From Paraferrimonas sp. SM1919 (GTDB lineage: Bacteria; Pseudomonadota; Gammaproteobacteria; Enterobacterales; Shewanellaceae): DNA of 64,000 bases. The stretch is from the NCBI RefSeq assembly GCF_010993985.1, contig NZ_WINH01000015.1, positions 39,145-103,144 of the forward strand, in the 5' to 3' direction. Within the stretch, counting starts at the first letter, position 1. Each line of letters begins with the position of its first letter. Below are positions 56,083-64,000 of this stretch, piece by piece. The notes below the pieces were generated by a model. That model worked only from the letters and a program-made list of their open reading frames with translations, was not told where the DNA came from and made no database searches. The position numbers and the translations under genes were made by a program.

Positions 56083-56128
56083 TATAATGCTCAAAACCGG
56101 AGAGTATGAAAATGCCTCTGGTTTTTTT
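56061..56128 (+). promoter_or_regulatory. guaC promoter with 5'-end terminator-like hairpin
   Basis: A near-consensus sigma-70 promoter: TTGAAA at 56061-56066, 16 bases, TATAAT at 56083-56088. Transcription should begin near 56095. Starting at 56094, AAACCGGAG pairs with CTCTGGTTT (56116-56124, one G-T pair) and runs into seven Ts, the form of an intrinsic terminator, some 60 bases before the guaC start. Confidence 0.7.
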
Positions 56129-56189
56129 GTGCCCTAAGCAAAATAACGGTGAACTCACCACTGCAATTAACGAATACTAAGGAAATACC

Positions 56190-57233
56190 ATGCGTATTGA
56201 ACAAGACTTGAAATTAGGCTTTAAAGATGTGTTATTCCGTCCAAAGCGTTCGACCTTAAAAAGTCGCTCTCAAGTATCTTTAGAACGTACTTTTAAGTTC
56301 AAACACAGCCAACGTGAATGGACTGGTGTTCCAATTGTTGCTGCAAACATGGATTCGGTGGGCAGCTTTGAGATGGCAAAATCTCTCGCGACAGAAAAAG
56401 CACTCACCGCTGTGCACAAGCACTACACCCTAGAGCAGTGGCAAGAGTTTGTTAACGCTAACGATGCATCAGTACTTAACCACGTAATGGTTTCTACTGG
56501 TACTTCTGAGCGTGAATTTCAAAAAACTATCGACATTATGGCAATGTCAGAAGAGCTAATGTTCATCTGCATCGACATTGCTAACGGTTACTCGGAAGTA
56601 CTGGTTGAGTTTGTTAAACAAGCACGCGCTCAATTCCCTGATAAAATCATTTCTGCGGGTAACGTAGTCACTGGCGACATGGTTGAAGAGTTAATCCTAG
56701 CGGGTGCAGACATTGTTAAAGTCGGTATTGGCCCAGGTTCAGTATGTACTACCCGTGTTAAAACGGGAGTGGGTTACCCACAATTGTCGGCAATTATCGA
56801 ATGTGCTGATGCCGCCCACGGTCTTGGCGGCGTAATCATTGGTGACGGCGGCTGTACTTGTGCAGGTGACGTAGCCAAAGGCTTCGGCGGTGGCGCTGAC
56901 TTTATGATGCTTGGCGGCATGCTAGCAGGCCACACGCAATCAGGTGGCGAAGTGCACGAAATTGATGGCAAGAAAGTCGTTAAGTTCTACGGCATGTCCT
57001 CTGAAAGCGCCATGGACAAACACAACGGTGGCGTGGCTAAATACCGTGCTTCTGAAGGTAAGACCGTATTCCTGCCTTACCGTGGTGACGTAGCTGATAC
57101 CATGAACGACATTCTCGGTGGTGTTCGCTCTACTTGTACTTATGTGGGTGCCGCTCGTCTTAAAGAGCTAACTAAGCGTACGACTTTTATCCGCGTACAA
57201 GAGCAAGAAAACAACGTCTTCGGTAAAGAATAA
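56190..57233 (+). CDS. guaC: GMP reductase
   Basis: 347 residues. IMPDH/GMPR fold with the family's active site [18 protein letters not shown] (Cys in SVCTT), [31 protein letters not shown] and KYRASEGK. It has no CBS domains, which distinguishes it from IMP dehydrogenase. It deaminates GMP to IMP with NADPH for purine recycling. AAGGAAA lies just upstream of the ATG. A perfect terminator follows. Confidence 0.96.
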   Translation: MRIEQDLKLGFKDVLFRPKRSTLKSRSQVSLERTFKFKHSQREWTGVPIVAANMDSVGSFEMAKSLATEKALTAVHKHYTLEQWQEFVNANDASVLNHVMVSTGTSEREFQKTIDIMAMSEELMFICIDIANGYSEVLVEFVKQARAQFPDKIISAGNVVTGDMVEELILAGADIVKVGIGPGSVCTTRVKTGVGYPQLSAIIECADAAHGLGGVIIGDGGCTCAGDVAKGFGGGADFMMLGGMLAGHTQSGGEVHEIDGKKVVKFYGMSSESAMDKHNGGVAKYRASEGKTVFLPYRGDVADTMNDILGGVRSTCTYVGAARLKELTKRTTFIRVQEQENNVFGKE

Positions 57234-57257
57234 ACCCGAGCCATTTATTGCTGATTA

Positions 57258-57282
57258 AACCCGCACTTGATGCGGGTTTTTT
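57258..57282 (+). terminator. guaC terminator
   Basis: AACCCGCA pairs exactly with TGCGGGTT around five bases and runs into a T-run. Confidence 0.92.
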
Positions 57283-57339
57283 ATTGCCTAACATTCATGC
57301 TAGTATCAATGAAAAGGACTTTAATAAGTACATAAATAC

Positions 57340-58842
57340 ATGAAATTAATAAAATTTATATTATTACTCGGTTGCTTTTTAAGCCTAGAGAATGCCTTTG
57401 CCAAGCAGGCATTACCTATCCAATATGCCAATCACCAATGCGAACTTAATAACGCCCAACCCGCACTCACTGAGCTAATGGATGTGCCTCAAAATAGCAC
57501 TGCCCATTTATTATTAGAAGATCCCCAGCAGGCCATGTTATACCGTGCTTGGTTGACTGATACCGCCCGCAAAACCCTAGATGTGCAGTACTTCATTTTT
57601 ACCCTCGATAACATCGGCACCATTGCCCTGGAGCACTTGGTGCGTGCTGCCGATAATGGCGTCAAAGTAAGACTGCTGATTGACGACATTATGCTTAATG
57701 TAAAGTCAGACTCTTTAAAGACACTGCAATCTCACCCGAATATCAGCATTAAAGTGTTCAACCCCATGTTAAAAACAGGCAAGAACATCGTGCAGCAGCT
57801 ACTTGGGGCGACTTTAGCCTTTACCAAATTTAACAAGCGGATGCATAACAAAACCTTCATTCAAGACGGTCAAGTGGCCATTACCGGTGGCCGCAATATC
57901 GCCGATGAATACTTTGGTTATGATAAAGACTTTAATTTTATTGATAGGGATATTTTAGTTATCGGTGAAACCGCCAATGATATCAGCCAATCGTTCGAAC
58001 ATTATTGGCAAGCCAGAGAGTCCATTGCAGTTGATAAATTAATTGGCGCTAAAAACTATAACCCAGAAGACTTTGAGTCCTTATACCATTACAGTTGCGA
58101 TCCGGCTAATTTTGCCCCCAGTGTGCGCAATAGATTGGCAAATATGCCAAAGCAATTTGAGCAAGATAAAGCGAACTTGATTTACGCCAGCAGCCAATTT
58201 TATTACGATCCTCCGAGCAAGAACGATACTTCCATAACCCTTTCTGGTGGTAGCCATACACTGGACATCTTAAGCCAACATTTTGCCAAAGCTGAAAAAG
58301 AAGTGATCATTCACACCCCTTACCTGATCACCACCAAAGAAATCCGCAAACTCATCAAAACCACTGTCGCCCGCGGAGTGGAAGTAAAAATCCTAACTAA
58401 CTCTATGTTAGCCAATGATAATCATGAGGCCTTTAGTGGCTATCAAAGAAACCGCAAGTCATTATTAGAAACTGGCGCACAAATTTTTGAGTTTAAGCCA
58501 GACCCACAAATAAAAAACCAAATCCTACTTGATGAACGTTGGATGCAATTAGACAAGCCGCCGGTATTTGGTCTGCACTCAAAAACCATGGTGATTGATA
58601 GAAAACACAGCTTCATTGGCACTTATAATTTTGATCCCCGTTCGGCGCATTTAAATACTGAGTGCTTTGTTCACCTAGATTCGGTAGAATTCGCTCAACA
58701 ATTAATGCCCCATATGCTGGCGCCGTTAGCGCCTGAAAATGCTTGGCAAGTAACCAACGATTTTAACCCTGATCAATACGCCGATTTTAAAACTCGTGTA
58801 AAAGTGTTATTACGTCGCTGGGTACCCAAATCAATACTCTAA
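57340..58842 (+). CDS. Exported phospholipase D / cardiolipin-synthase-like protein
   Basis: 500 residues with a signal sequence (MKLIKFILLLGCFLSLENAFA). Two HKD motifs are present: MHNKTFIQDGQVAITGGRNI and LHSKTMVIDRKHSFIGTYNFDPRS. This is the PLD-superfamily layout of cardiolipin synthase C-type and related phosphatidyltransferases. The substrate could be membrane phospholipid; the exported location would place it on the periplasmic side. Confidence 0.88.
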   Translation: MKLIKFILLLGCFLSLENAFAKQALPIQYANHQCELNNAQPALTELMDVPQNSTAHLLLEDPQQAMLYRAWLTDTARKTLDVQYFIFTLDNIGTIALEHLVRAADNGVKVRLLIDDIMLNVKSDSLKTLQSHPNISIKVFNPMLKTGKNIVQQLLGATLAFTKFNKRMHNKTFIQDGQVAITGGRNIADEYFGYDKDFNFIDRDILVIGETANDISQSFEHYWQARESIAVDKLIGAKNYNPEDFESLYHYSCDPANFAPSVRNRLANMPKQFEQDKANLIYASSQFYYDPPSKNDTSITLSGGSHTLDILSQHFAKAEKEVIIHTPYLITTKEIRKLIKTTVARGVEVKILTNSMLANDNHEAFSGYQRNRKSLLETGAQIFEFKPDPQIKNQILLDERWMQLDKPPVFGLHSKTMVIDRKHSFIGTYNFDPRSAHLNTECFVHLDSVEFAQQLMPHMLAPLAPENAWQVTNDFNPDQYADFKTRVKVLLRRWVPKSIL

Positions 58843-58856
58843 ATAGATGACAAACT

Positions 58857-59717
58857 ATGCATTACCTTTTCTTTACCACCGCCCTGTGGGCCTTTTCATT
58901 TAGCCTCATTGGACAATATTTAGCAGGGCAAGTAGATGCTTGGTTTGCGGTTTGGTTAAGGGTAGTGTTAGCGGCGGCGGTATTTTTACCTTTTATTAAG
59001 CCCGTAACTAAAACTCTAGGGGTAAAACTCGCTAGCATAGGTGCCATCCAGCTCGGGCTTATGTACTGTTTTTACTATCAGTCATTCTTATTTTTAAGTG
59101 TGCCTGAAGTCTTATTATTTACCGTGATGACCCCCGTTTATATCACAGTGCTTAATGACATTTTAGACCAACAGTTTAAGCCAAGATACCTAGTGGCGGC
59201 ACTGTTAGCGGTAGCCGGGGCGATTGCCATTCGTTATAACAACATTAGTGACGATTACTTAACCGGGCTATTGATGGTGCAAGGGGCAAACCTATGTTTT
59301 GCCATAGGCCAATTGAGTTATAAACGCCTGATCAACCAAGCCCCAACCCCTATCTCACAATTAAATGCATTTCCTTGGTTTTATTTAGGCGCCATAGTAC
59401 CAACCACGCTTGGCCTTATGGCTTTTGGTGATCTCGATAAATTGCCTAGCACCGACTTGCAATGGGGAGTATTAATTTACTTAGGAACCATCGCTTCTGG
59501 TTTAGGTTACTACCTATGGAACAAAGGTGCCACGTTAGTAAATACTGGCACTCTAGCAACCGCCAATAACTTACTTATTCCTGCGGGATTAATTGTTAAC
59601 TTAGTTATCTGGGATAAAAGTAGTGATCTGGTCAAACTTAGCCTAGGTGGCTTATTGATTGTCGCCGCGATGTGGATTGCACAAGGGGCGAGAGAGACTA
59701 GGAAAACGAAAGCTTAA
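58857..59717 (+). CDS. EamA-family transporter (DMT superfamily)
   Basis: 286 residues, about ten hydrophobic helices in two EamA repeats. The N-terminal FFTTALWAFSFSLIGQYL and the second-half GVLIYLGTIASGLGYYLWNKGATLVNTGTLATANNLLIPAGL are typical. It probably exports amino acids or other small metabolites; the substrate is unknown. It follows the PLD gene by 14 bases. Confidence 0.85.
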   Translation: MHYLFFTTALWAFSFSLIGQYLAGQVDAWFAVWLRVVLAAAVFLPFIKPVTKTLGVKLASIGAIQLGLMYCFYYQSFLFLSVPEVLLFTVMTPVYITVLNDILDQQFKPRYLVAALLAVAGAIAIRYNNISDDYLTGLLMVQGANLCFAIGQLSYKRLINQAPTPISQLNAFPWFYLGAIVPTTLGLMAFGDLDKLPSTDLQWGVLIYLGTIASGLGYYLWNKGATLVNTGTLATANNLLIPAGLIVNLVIWDKSSDLVKLSLGGLLIVAAMWIAQGARETRKTKA

Positions 59718-59766
59718 ATGTTACTTTTACTATTGGCTATTAAGCATAACAATTAAAAGAAGAATC

Positions 59767-61167
59767 ATGTCACGGACGAACTTATACCTTGTATTAGGGC
59801 CTATTCTGGCCCTAATTAGCTACTTTACCACTCAATCTTTAGGGTTAACCCAAGCCCAAGCCGCCGCACTGGCAGTTACCGTATTAACCGTTTGTTGGTG
59901 GGTGACCGAAGCTCTGCCAATTCCAGCTACTTCATTGGTGCCCTTTGCGTTGTTACCCCTTAGCGGTGTATTAACTCACCAACAGGTTTCCAGCAGCTTT
60001 GGTAGCCATGTGATTTTGCTGCTAATGGGTGCTTTTATGTTATCGAGTGCCCTTGAGAAAAGCGGCGCCCATAGACGTTTAGCCTTGTATATGATCAAGC
60101 TCATCGGTTCGTCGAGCGCCTATCGCTTAGTTTTAGGCTTTATGTTAACGACAGCATTGCTCAGTATGTGGATTTCAAACACTGCCACCACCTTAATTAT
60201 GCTACCGGTAGCCATGGCCATCTTGTCCCATGTGGACAATAAAAAGCTAACTATCGCATTGATTTTAGGCATAGCCTATGCCGCCAGCGTAGGTGGCATA
60301 GGCTATGCCGCCAGCGTAGGTGGCATAGGCACCCCGATTGGCACCCCGCCGAATGTTATTTTTATGGCCATTTATCAAGAACAAACCGGAACAGAGTTTA
60401 GCTTTGCCCAATGGATGCAACTTGGGGTGCCGGTAGTAATTTGTGCGATTCCGCTAATGACTTGGTGGCTAGTGCGCGGGGTAAAATTAGAGCAAGCGAT
60501 CAAACTCACAGAAGTAGGCCCTTGGCGCGTAGAAGAACGCCGTACGTTAATTTTATTCGCGCTAACTGCCGTCGCGTGGATCACTAAAAGCGCGCCATTT
60601 GGTGGCTGGAGTGGTCTACTAGGATTAAGTGGTATTGGCGATGGTACCGTGGCCATGCTGTTTGTGGTGTTAATGTTTATTACCCCTAACGGCAAAGGCG
60701 ACAGAGTACTCGATTGGGATACTGCCAAAGGCATTCCTTGGGGGATGTTATTGCTGTTTGCTGGTGGTATCGCCCTAGCTAAAGGCTTTAGCGCTTCAGG
60801 CCTAAGTGAGTTACTGGGATTGTGGTTACAAGGGCTCGCCAATTTGGATGTATTATTGATGATGCTGACCATTTGTTTGGTTGTCACCTATTTAACCGAG
60901 GTAACCAGTAATACTGCCACTGCAACCTTATTAATGCCGATCCTTGCCGCCGCAGCCATGGCCTCTGGCTTTGATCCATCCGTATTTATGATCCCAGCAG
61001 CCATGTGTGCCAGTTGCGCCTTTATGTTGCCAGTGGCCACTGCGCCTAATGCGATTGTGTATGGCACCGGTGAAATCAATATTAAAGACATGGTGGCCAA
61101 AGGCGCAGTGCTTAGCCTATTTGCCTCGGTGATCATCGCCCTTGTGTGTTATGCGGTGTTGATTTAG
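59767..61167 (+). CDS. SLC13/DASS family sodium-dicarboxylate symporter
   Basis: 466 residues from the ATG at 59767, preceded by AAGAAGAA; a longer start runs into the upstream gene. It has the DASS signatures WWVTEALPIPATSLVPFALLPLSGV, SNTATTLIMLPVAM and IGTPPNVIF in the first half and TEVTSNTATATLLMPI in the second. The family imports succinate, fumarate, malate or sulfate with sodium. Just before IGTPPN the sequence YAASVGGIG occurs twice in a row, an in-frame duplication (60277-60330) inside the binding region that may impair function. The gene overlaps its successor's start by one base. Confidence 0.85.
   Translation: MSRTNLYLVLGPILALISYFTTQSLGLTQAQAAALAVTVLTVCWWVTEALPIPATSLVPFALLPLSGVLTHQQVSSSFGSHVILLLMGAFMLSSALEKSGAHRRLALYMIKLIGSSSAYRLVLGFMLTTALLSMWISNTATTLIMLPVAMAILSHVDNKKLTIALILGIAYAASVGGIGYAASVGGIGTPIGTPPNVIFMAIYQEQTGTEFSFAQWMQLGVPVVICAIPLMTWWLVRGVKLEQAIKLTEVGPWRVEERRTLILFALTAVAWITKSAPFGGWSGLLGLSGIGDGTVAMLFVVLMFITPNGKGDRVLDWDTAKGIPWGMLLLFAGGIALAKGFSASGLSELLGLWLQGLANLDVLLMMLTICLVVTYLTEVTSNTATATLLMPILAAAAMASGFDPSVFMIPAAMCASCAFMLPVATAPNAIVYGTGEINIKDMVAKGAVLSLFASVIIALVCYAVLI
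60277..60330 (+). repeat. Perfect 27-bp tandem duplication within the SLC13 gene
   Basis: Two identical 27-base units (60277-60303 and 60304-60330) encode YAASVGGIG twice. The nine bases before the first unit differ by only one base from those before the second. It is in frame and adds nine residues next to the IGTPPN motif. Confidence 0.92.
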
Positions 61168-62018
61168 TGAAAAACCTACCTGCCAGTGGTTATGCCGTTG
61201 CTACGGTATTCATGTGGAGCTCGCTTGCGGCACTCACGGTACAAATTAATAGTCTGCCACCGCTATTAATGCTTGCGGTGTCGCTGACCTGTGCCAGTGG
61301 ATTAAGTGTGCACCACTTCCGCCAATGGCGCGCGCCACTAAAAGACTGGGCCATAGGCCTGTTAGGGATTTTTGGTTATCACTGGCTGCTATTTAGCGCG
61401 CTAACCCAAGCTCCCGCGGTAAATGCCAATTTAGTGCAATATTCTTGGCCGCTACTCATTGTTATTGGTAGCACCTTAATGCAAGCCAACAGCCACTTTA
61501 CCAAAACCACATTGATGGCCATTATTCTTGGGATTGGCGGGCTTATGCTGGCGCTTGCCAATAATTTAGCAGCCTTTCAAACCCAGCACATCAAAGGCTA
61601 TCTGTTTGCCATTGCTGCGGCATTTGCTTGGGCCAGTTACTCACTGCTTAATGCCAAGCGTAGCAACCAAAGCACCGGGCTTATTGGCGGCTTTTGCTTT
61701 GTTGGCGCCATTATTGCCTGGCTTAGCTTGTATATAGGCACGCCAAGTTTCAGCATTGCCACAGTGACGACCCAGCAATGGTTAGTCATGCTGGCATTAG
61801 GTTTTGGCCCCATGGGCTTAGCTTTTTACACCTGGGACATCGCCATGAAAAAAGGCGATGCCAAATTTAATGGCACCCTTTGTTATGCGACACCGGTATT
61901 ATCAACGCTGTTTATATTAATTGTCGCACAAGAGCCGCTGACGCTGCATTTAGCAATAGCGGTTACTCTGGTCACCATCAGCGGCATTGTAGCCGCCAAA
62001 GAGCGTAATAATGGCTAA
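61167..62018 (+). CDS. EamA-family transporter, YddG-like
   Basis: 283 residues from a GTG at 61167 that shares a base with the previous stop codon (TAGTG). About ten hydrophobic helices. The segment IFGYHWLLFSALTQAPAVNANLVQYSWPLLIVI is characteristic of the branch containing the aromatic-amino-acid exporter YddG. The substrate is inferred only weakly. It overlaps the HAD gene by eight bases. Confidence 0.8.
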   Translation: MKNLPASGYAVATVFMWSSLAALTVQINSLPPLLMLAVSLTCASGLSVHHFRQWRAPLKDWAIGLLGIFGYHWLLFSALTQAPAVNANLVQYSWPLLIVIGSTLMQANSHFTKTTLMAIILGIGGLMLALANNLAAFQTQHIKGYLFAIAAAFAWASYSLLNAKRSNQSTGLIGGFCFVGAIIAWLSLYIGTPSFSIATVTTQQWLVMLALGFGPMGLAFYTWDIAMKKGDAKFNGTLCYATPVLSTLFILIVAQEPLTLHLAIAVTLVTISGIVAAKERNNG

Positions 62019-62640
62019 TACTTCTATTGCCTTTTTTGACTTTGACCACACCCTCACCCATAAAGATGGTTTTACTGCCTTTATCAAACAAGTCGTGCCG
62101 ATGCACCGTAAAGTGCTTGGGGTGTTATTATTATGGCCGCTTATTTTGGCGTATTATGCAGGCCTAATCTCTGGTGGACGATTAAGGCCGCTAATTATTT
62201 TCATCGGCCTTAAGGGCATGAGCGCAAAGCAATTGACACAAGCCGGTGAGCATTTTGCCAAACATGGGATCCCGAGTATTTTAAACCCAAAGGCGATGGC
62301 TAAATTGCAATGGCACCAACAGCAAGGCCATAAAGTGGTGATGGTCTCGGCATCCTTAAGCGCTTATATGAAGCCTTTTGCTAAAAGCATTAATGTAGAG
62401 TTAATATGCTCCCAGCTTAGCAGCCACAATGGCCAACTAACCGGCAAATATCAGCACAGTGACTGCCACTCAAACCAGAAGAAAATCAGAGTTTTGTTAG
62501 AGTATCCGTTAGATATCTATCAAGACATCTATGCCTATGGTGACTCAAAAGAAGACTTAGCCATGCTAAGCTTGGCCAGTAAGGCCTATCTAAATTTTAA
62601 CGCAGTGACTTCATTCAAGGAGCCATTATGGCCACTGTAA
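62011..62640 (+). CDS. HAD-IB family hydrolase
   Basis: 209 residues. HAD motif I FFDFDHTLTHKDGF, motif II in VVMVSASLSAYMKPF and a final YGDSKEDLAML (motif IV) are present. It is a HAD-superfamily phosphatase of subfamily IB, similar to the small phosphoserine-phosphatase-like enzymes. It overlaps the MOSC gene by 13 bases. Confidence 0.88.
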   Translation: MANTSIAFFDFDHTLTHKDGFTAFIKQVVPMHRKVLGVLLLWPLILAYYAGLISGGRLRPLIIFIGLKGMSAKQLTQAGEHFAKHGIPSILNPKAMAKLQWHQQQGHKVVMVSASLSAYMKPFAKSINVELICSQLSSHNGQLTGKYQHSDCHSNQKKIRVLLEYPLDIYQDIYAYGDSKEDLAMLSLASKAYLNFNAVTSFKEPLWPL

Positions 62641-63743
62641 CCAATATTTATACTTACCCGTTGAAATCGGCCAAACATATTACCAGCATTAGCCACCATG
62701 TGGATGAATATGGCTTAGTGGGCGATCGCCGTTTTATTATTTCTGACTTACAGGGCAACATGCTGACCGGGCGCACTCACCCGCAAATAGCGCAAATTGT
62801 GTTTAACGCTGATAACCATAATATTTGCCTAAGTCACCCTAGCCTTGCCGATATCAGCATGGGCGTAGCCGAGTTTGGCAAAGACACCAAACCCATTACA
62901 GTATGGGCCGACAGTTTTAAAGGGCACCACTGCCACCAAGACATCGACGCTTGGTTAAGCCAATTATTAGGCGAACCTTGTATGTTACTTCGCTATGGTG
63001 AAGAATCGCTGCGCAGCGTCAAACGGTACCGCAGCAATAAACTGGCCTTTGCCGACGGTTACCCACTGTTGTTGATCTCTGAAGCCTCGTTAACCGAGCT
63101 TAATAAACGCTCCTCTGACAACCATGACATGCTCGAGTTTCGCCCGAACATAGTGGTAGATGGCGAGTCTGACTTTATTGAAGATACTTGGCGCCGCTTT
63201 AAAATTGGCGAGGTTGAATTTGAAGTGGTTAAACCCTGCTCGCGCTGCGTGTTTACCACATTAAAACTCGGCAGCAGCGAATACCGCGGCAACAATGAAC
63301 CAGTAAAAACCCTAAAAACCTTCCGCCAAGGCAAGGACAACGAAGTCTACTTTGGCCAAAATGTGATTGCCCGTAACCAGGGCCAAATTAGAGTCGGCGA
63401 TAAAGTAGAAGTTCTCAGTTACCAAACCCCAGAAGCCTACCCAGATACCAGTAAGGACACCCCAGCAATGGACAACAAAATGGTTAATGTATTATTTGAT
63501 AACCTAGATAAATCACTGCAAATCAACACCCATGAGCCAATCCTCGACCAAGCCTTGGCCGCGGGTGTGTTTTTACCCCGTAACTGTCAAGCTGGCCGCT
63601 GCGGTCGCTGTAAGATGATCCTAGTATCAGGCGAAGTCAACCAAGGGGAACAAAGCGCCCTCACCCCGTTTGAAATCGACAACGGCGCGGTGCTAACCTG
63701 CTGTGCCACCGCCAAAACCGATTTGGTGTTAAACCTAGAATAA
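62628..63743 (+). CDS. MOSC domain / 2Fe-2S ferredoxin fusion (YcbX-like)
   Basis: 371 residues. Residues 1-110 form the MOSC N-terminal beta-barrel (YTYPLKSAKHITS, GDRRFIISDLQGNMLTGRTHPQ). The MOSC core carries the molybdenum-cofactor-binding Cys in VVKPCSRCVFT. The C-terminal ~85 residues form a plant-type ferredoxin with CQAGRCGRCKM plus a distant CC. It is the E. coli YcbX arrangement, involved in reducing N-hydroxylated compounds. It is the last gene of a coupled run. Confidence 0.9.
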   Translation: MATVTNIYTYPLKSAKHITSISHHVDEYGLVGDRRFIISDLQGNMLTGRTHPQIAQIVFNADNHNICLSHPSLADISMGVAEFGKDTKPITVWADSFKGHHCHQDIDAWLSQLLGEPCMLLRYGEESLRSVKRYRSNKLAFADGYPLLLISEASLTELNKRSSDNHDMLEFRPNIVVDGESDFIEDTWRRFKIGEVEFEVVKPCSRCVFTTLKLGSSEYRGNNEPVKTLKTFRQGKDNEVYFGQNVIARNQGQIRVGDKVEVLSYQTPEAYPDTSKDTPAMDNKMVNVLFDNLDKSLQINTHEPILDQALAAGVFLPRNCQAGRCGRCKMILVSGEVNQGEQSALTPFEIDNGAVLTCCATAKTDLVLNLE

Positions 63744-64000
63744 TCACAGCGGCGCCTTAGGGCGCCGTTATTGATGACCTTTTATTGTATTCATTGCCAG
63801 TGTTATAAAAGCAGGCACAACGGTTGAAACAATAATTCCCAACCATAAATAGCAGGGCCTTTGATGCAATTGGCTCAACTCGATATTGGCCTAGTGGTGG
63901 TTTACGCCGGGGGGGCTATTGACTGTATAGACCGGAGAGTTGGGTTACAACTTGTTCGGACACATAGGTAACACATTCTATTATGAATGGCATGTATATA
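63744..64000. other. End of window, no gene recognised
   Basis: A GC-rich hairpin CGGCGCC-TTAG-GGCGCCG (63750-63767) closes the MOSC gene. The remaining 230 bases contain no credible gene start. The right end (TTCGGACACATAGGTAACAC near 63955) faintly resembles IS481-type ends, but no transposase is visible. Confidence 0.4.

Noticed and set aside
1..64000. CRISPR arrays, tRNA or rRNA genes, prophage or integrative elements
   Set aside because: No evenly spaced direct repeats, cloverleaf sequences, phage structural genes or integrases were found by reading; a covariance-model search would be needed to exclude small RNAs.

Overview
The window looks like chromosomal DNA of a free-living, probably marine gammaproteobacterium close to Shewanella and its relatives (Alteromonadales). 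The reasons are the long FadE-type acyl-CoA dehydrogenase, a second elongation factor G, the NasS/NasT nitrate control pair, class I fumarase, GMP reductase, and the gene order asnS / nudix / pabB / fumarase / S9 peptidase, which I recall from Shewanella (from memory, not searched). By eye I see no rRNA, tRNA, CRISPR array, prophage or intact insertion sequence. Genes are densely packed, often with start/stop overlaps, and many simple stem-loop terminators lie between them.

Layout. 1-11.3 kb: the end of a DUF1501 protein, a diguanylate cyclase, an unknown membrane protein, a SulP anion transporter, an ABC1/UbiB-type kinase-like protein, two exported small proteins (one haem-binding), the SelO AMPylator, a polysaccharide-lyase-like exported protein and an 85-residue exported protein. 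11.6-19.1 kb: asnS, a CoA-pyrophosphatase-like nudix protein with pabB, class I fumarase and an S9 peptidase. 19.2-26 kb: a seven-gene minus-strand operon for phenylalanine/tyrosine breakdown (HPPD, a VOC enzyme, a fumarylacetoacetase-family protein, a long aromatic amino acid hydroxylase, an FMN reductase, a PTPS-like protein and a sepiapterin-reductase-like SDR). A divergent MarR regulator faces it across two identical palindromes. 26-32 kb: a lipoprotein, a lectin-fold exported protein, a dual-specificity-phosphatase-like protein, a phosphotransferase, an OFA transporter and an RNA methyltransferase. 32.1-38.5 kb: the nitrate uptake locus nasT-nasS-nrtA-nrtB-nrtC-porin, with an ANTAR-type antitermination leader before nrtA. 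38.6-49.7 kb: DUF3307/SatD pair, DEAD-box helicase, EF-G paralogue, a YggL-like protein, DUF3108, class II glutamine amidotransferase, FadE and an FKBP-type isomerase. 50.1-52.4 kb: one protein that fuses a cysteine desulfurase, a metallo-beta-lactamase-fold domain and a rhodanese. 52.4-55.8 kb: a minus-strand cluster including RlmA and PhzF. 56-63.7 kb: guaC with a hairpin leader, a phospholipase-D-type enzyme and a coupled run of EamA, SLC13, EamA, HAD and MOSC-ferredoxin genes.

The most interesting content is: (i) the aromatic operon, which pairs a double-length bacterial hydroxylase with genes able to make and recycle its pterin cofactor, and which carries a VOC protein where homogentisate dioxygenase would be expected; (ii) the three-domain sulfur-transfer protein; (iii) the nitrate leader, where two hexaloop hairpins precede and overlap a terminator; (iv) a perfect 27-bp in-frame tandem duplication in the signature motif of the SLC13 transporter; and (v) the guaC promoter, which places a terminator-like hairpin at the very 5' end of the transcript.
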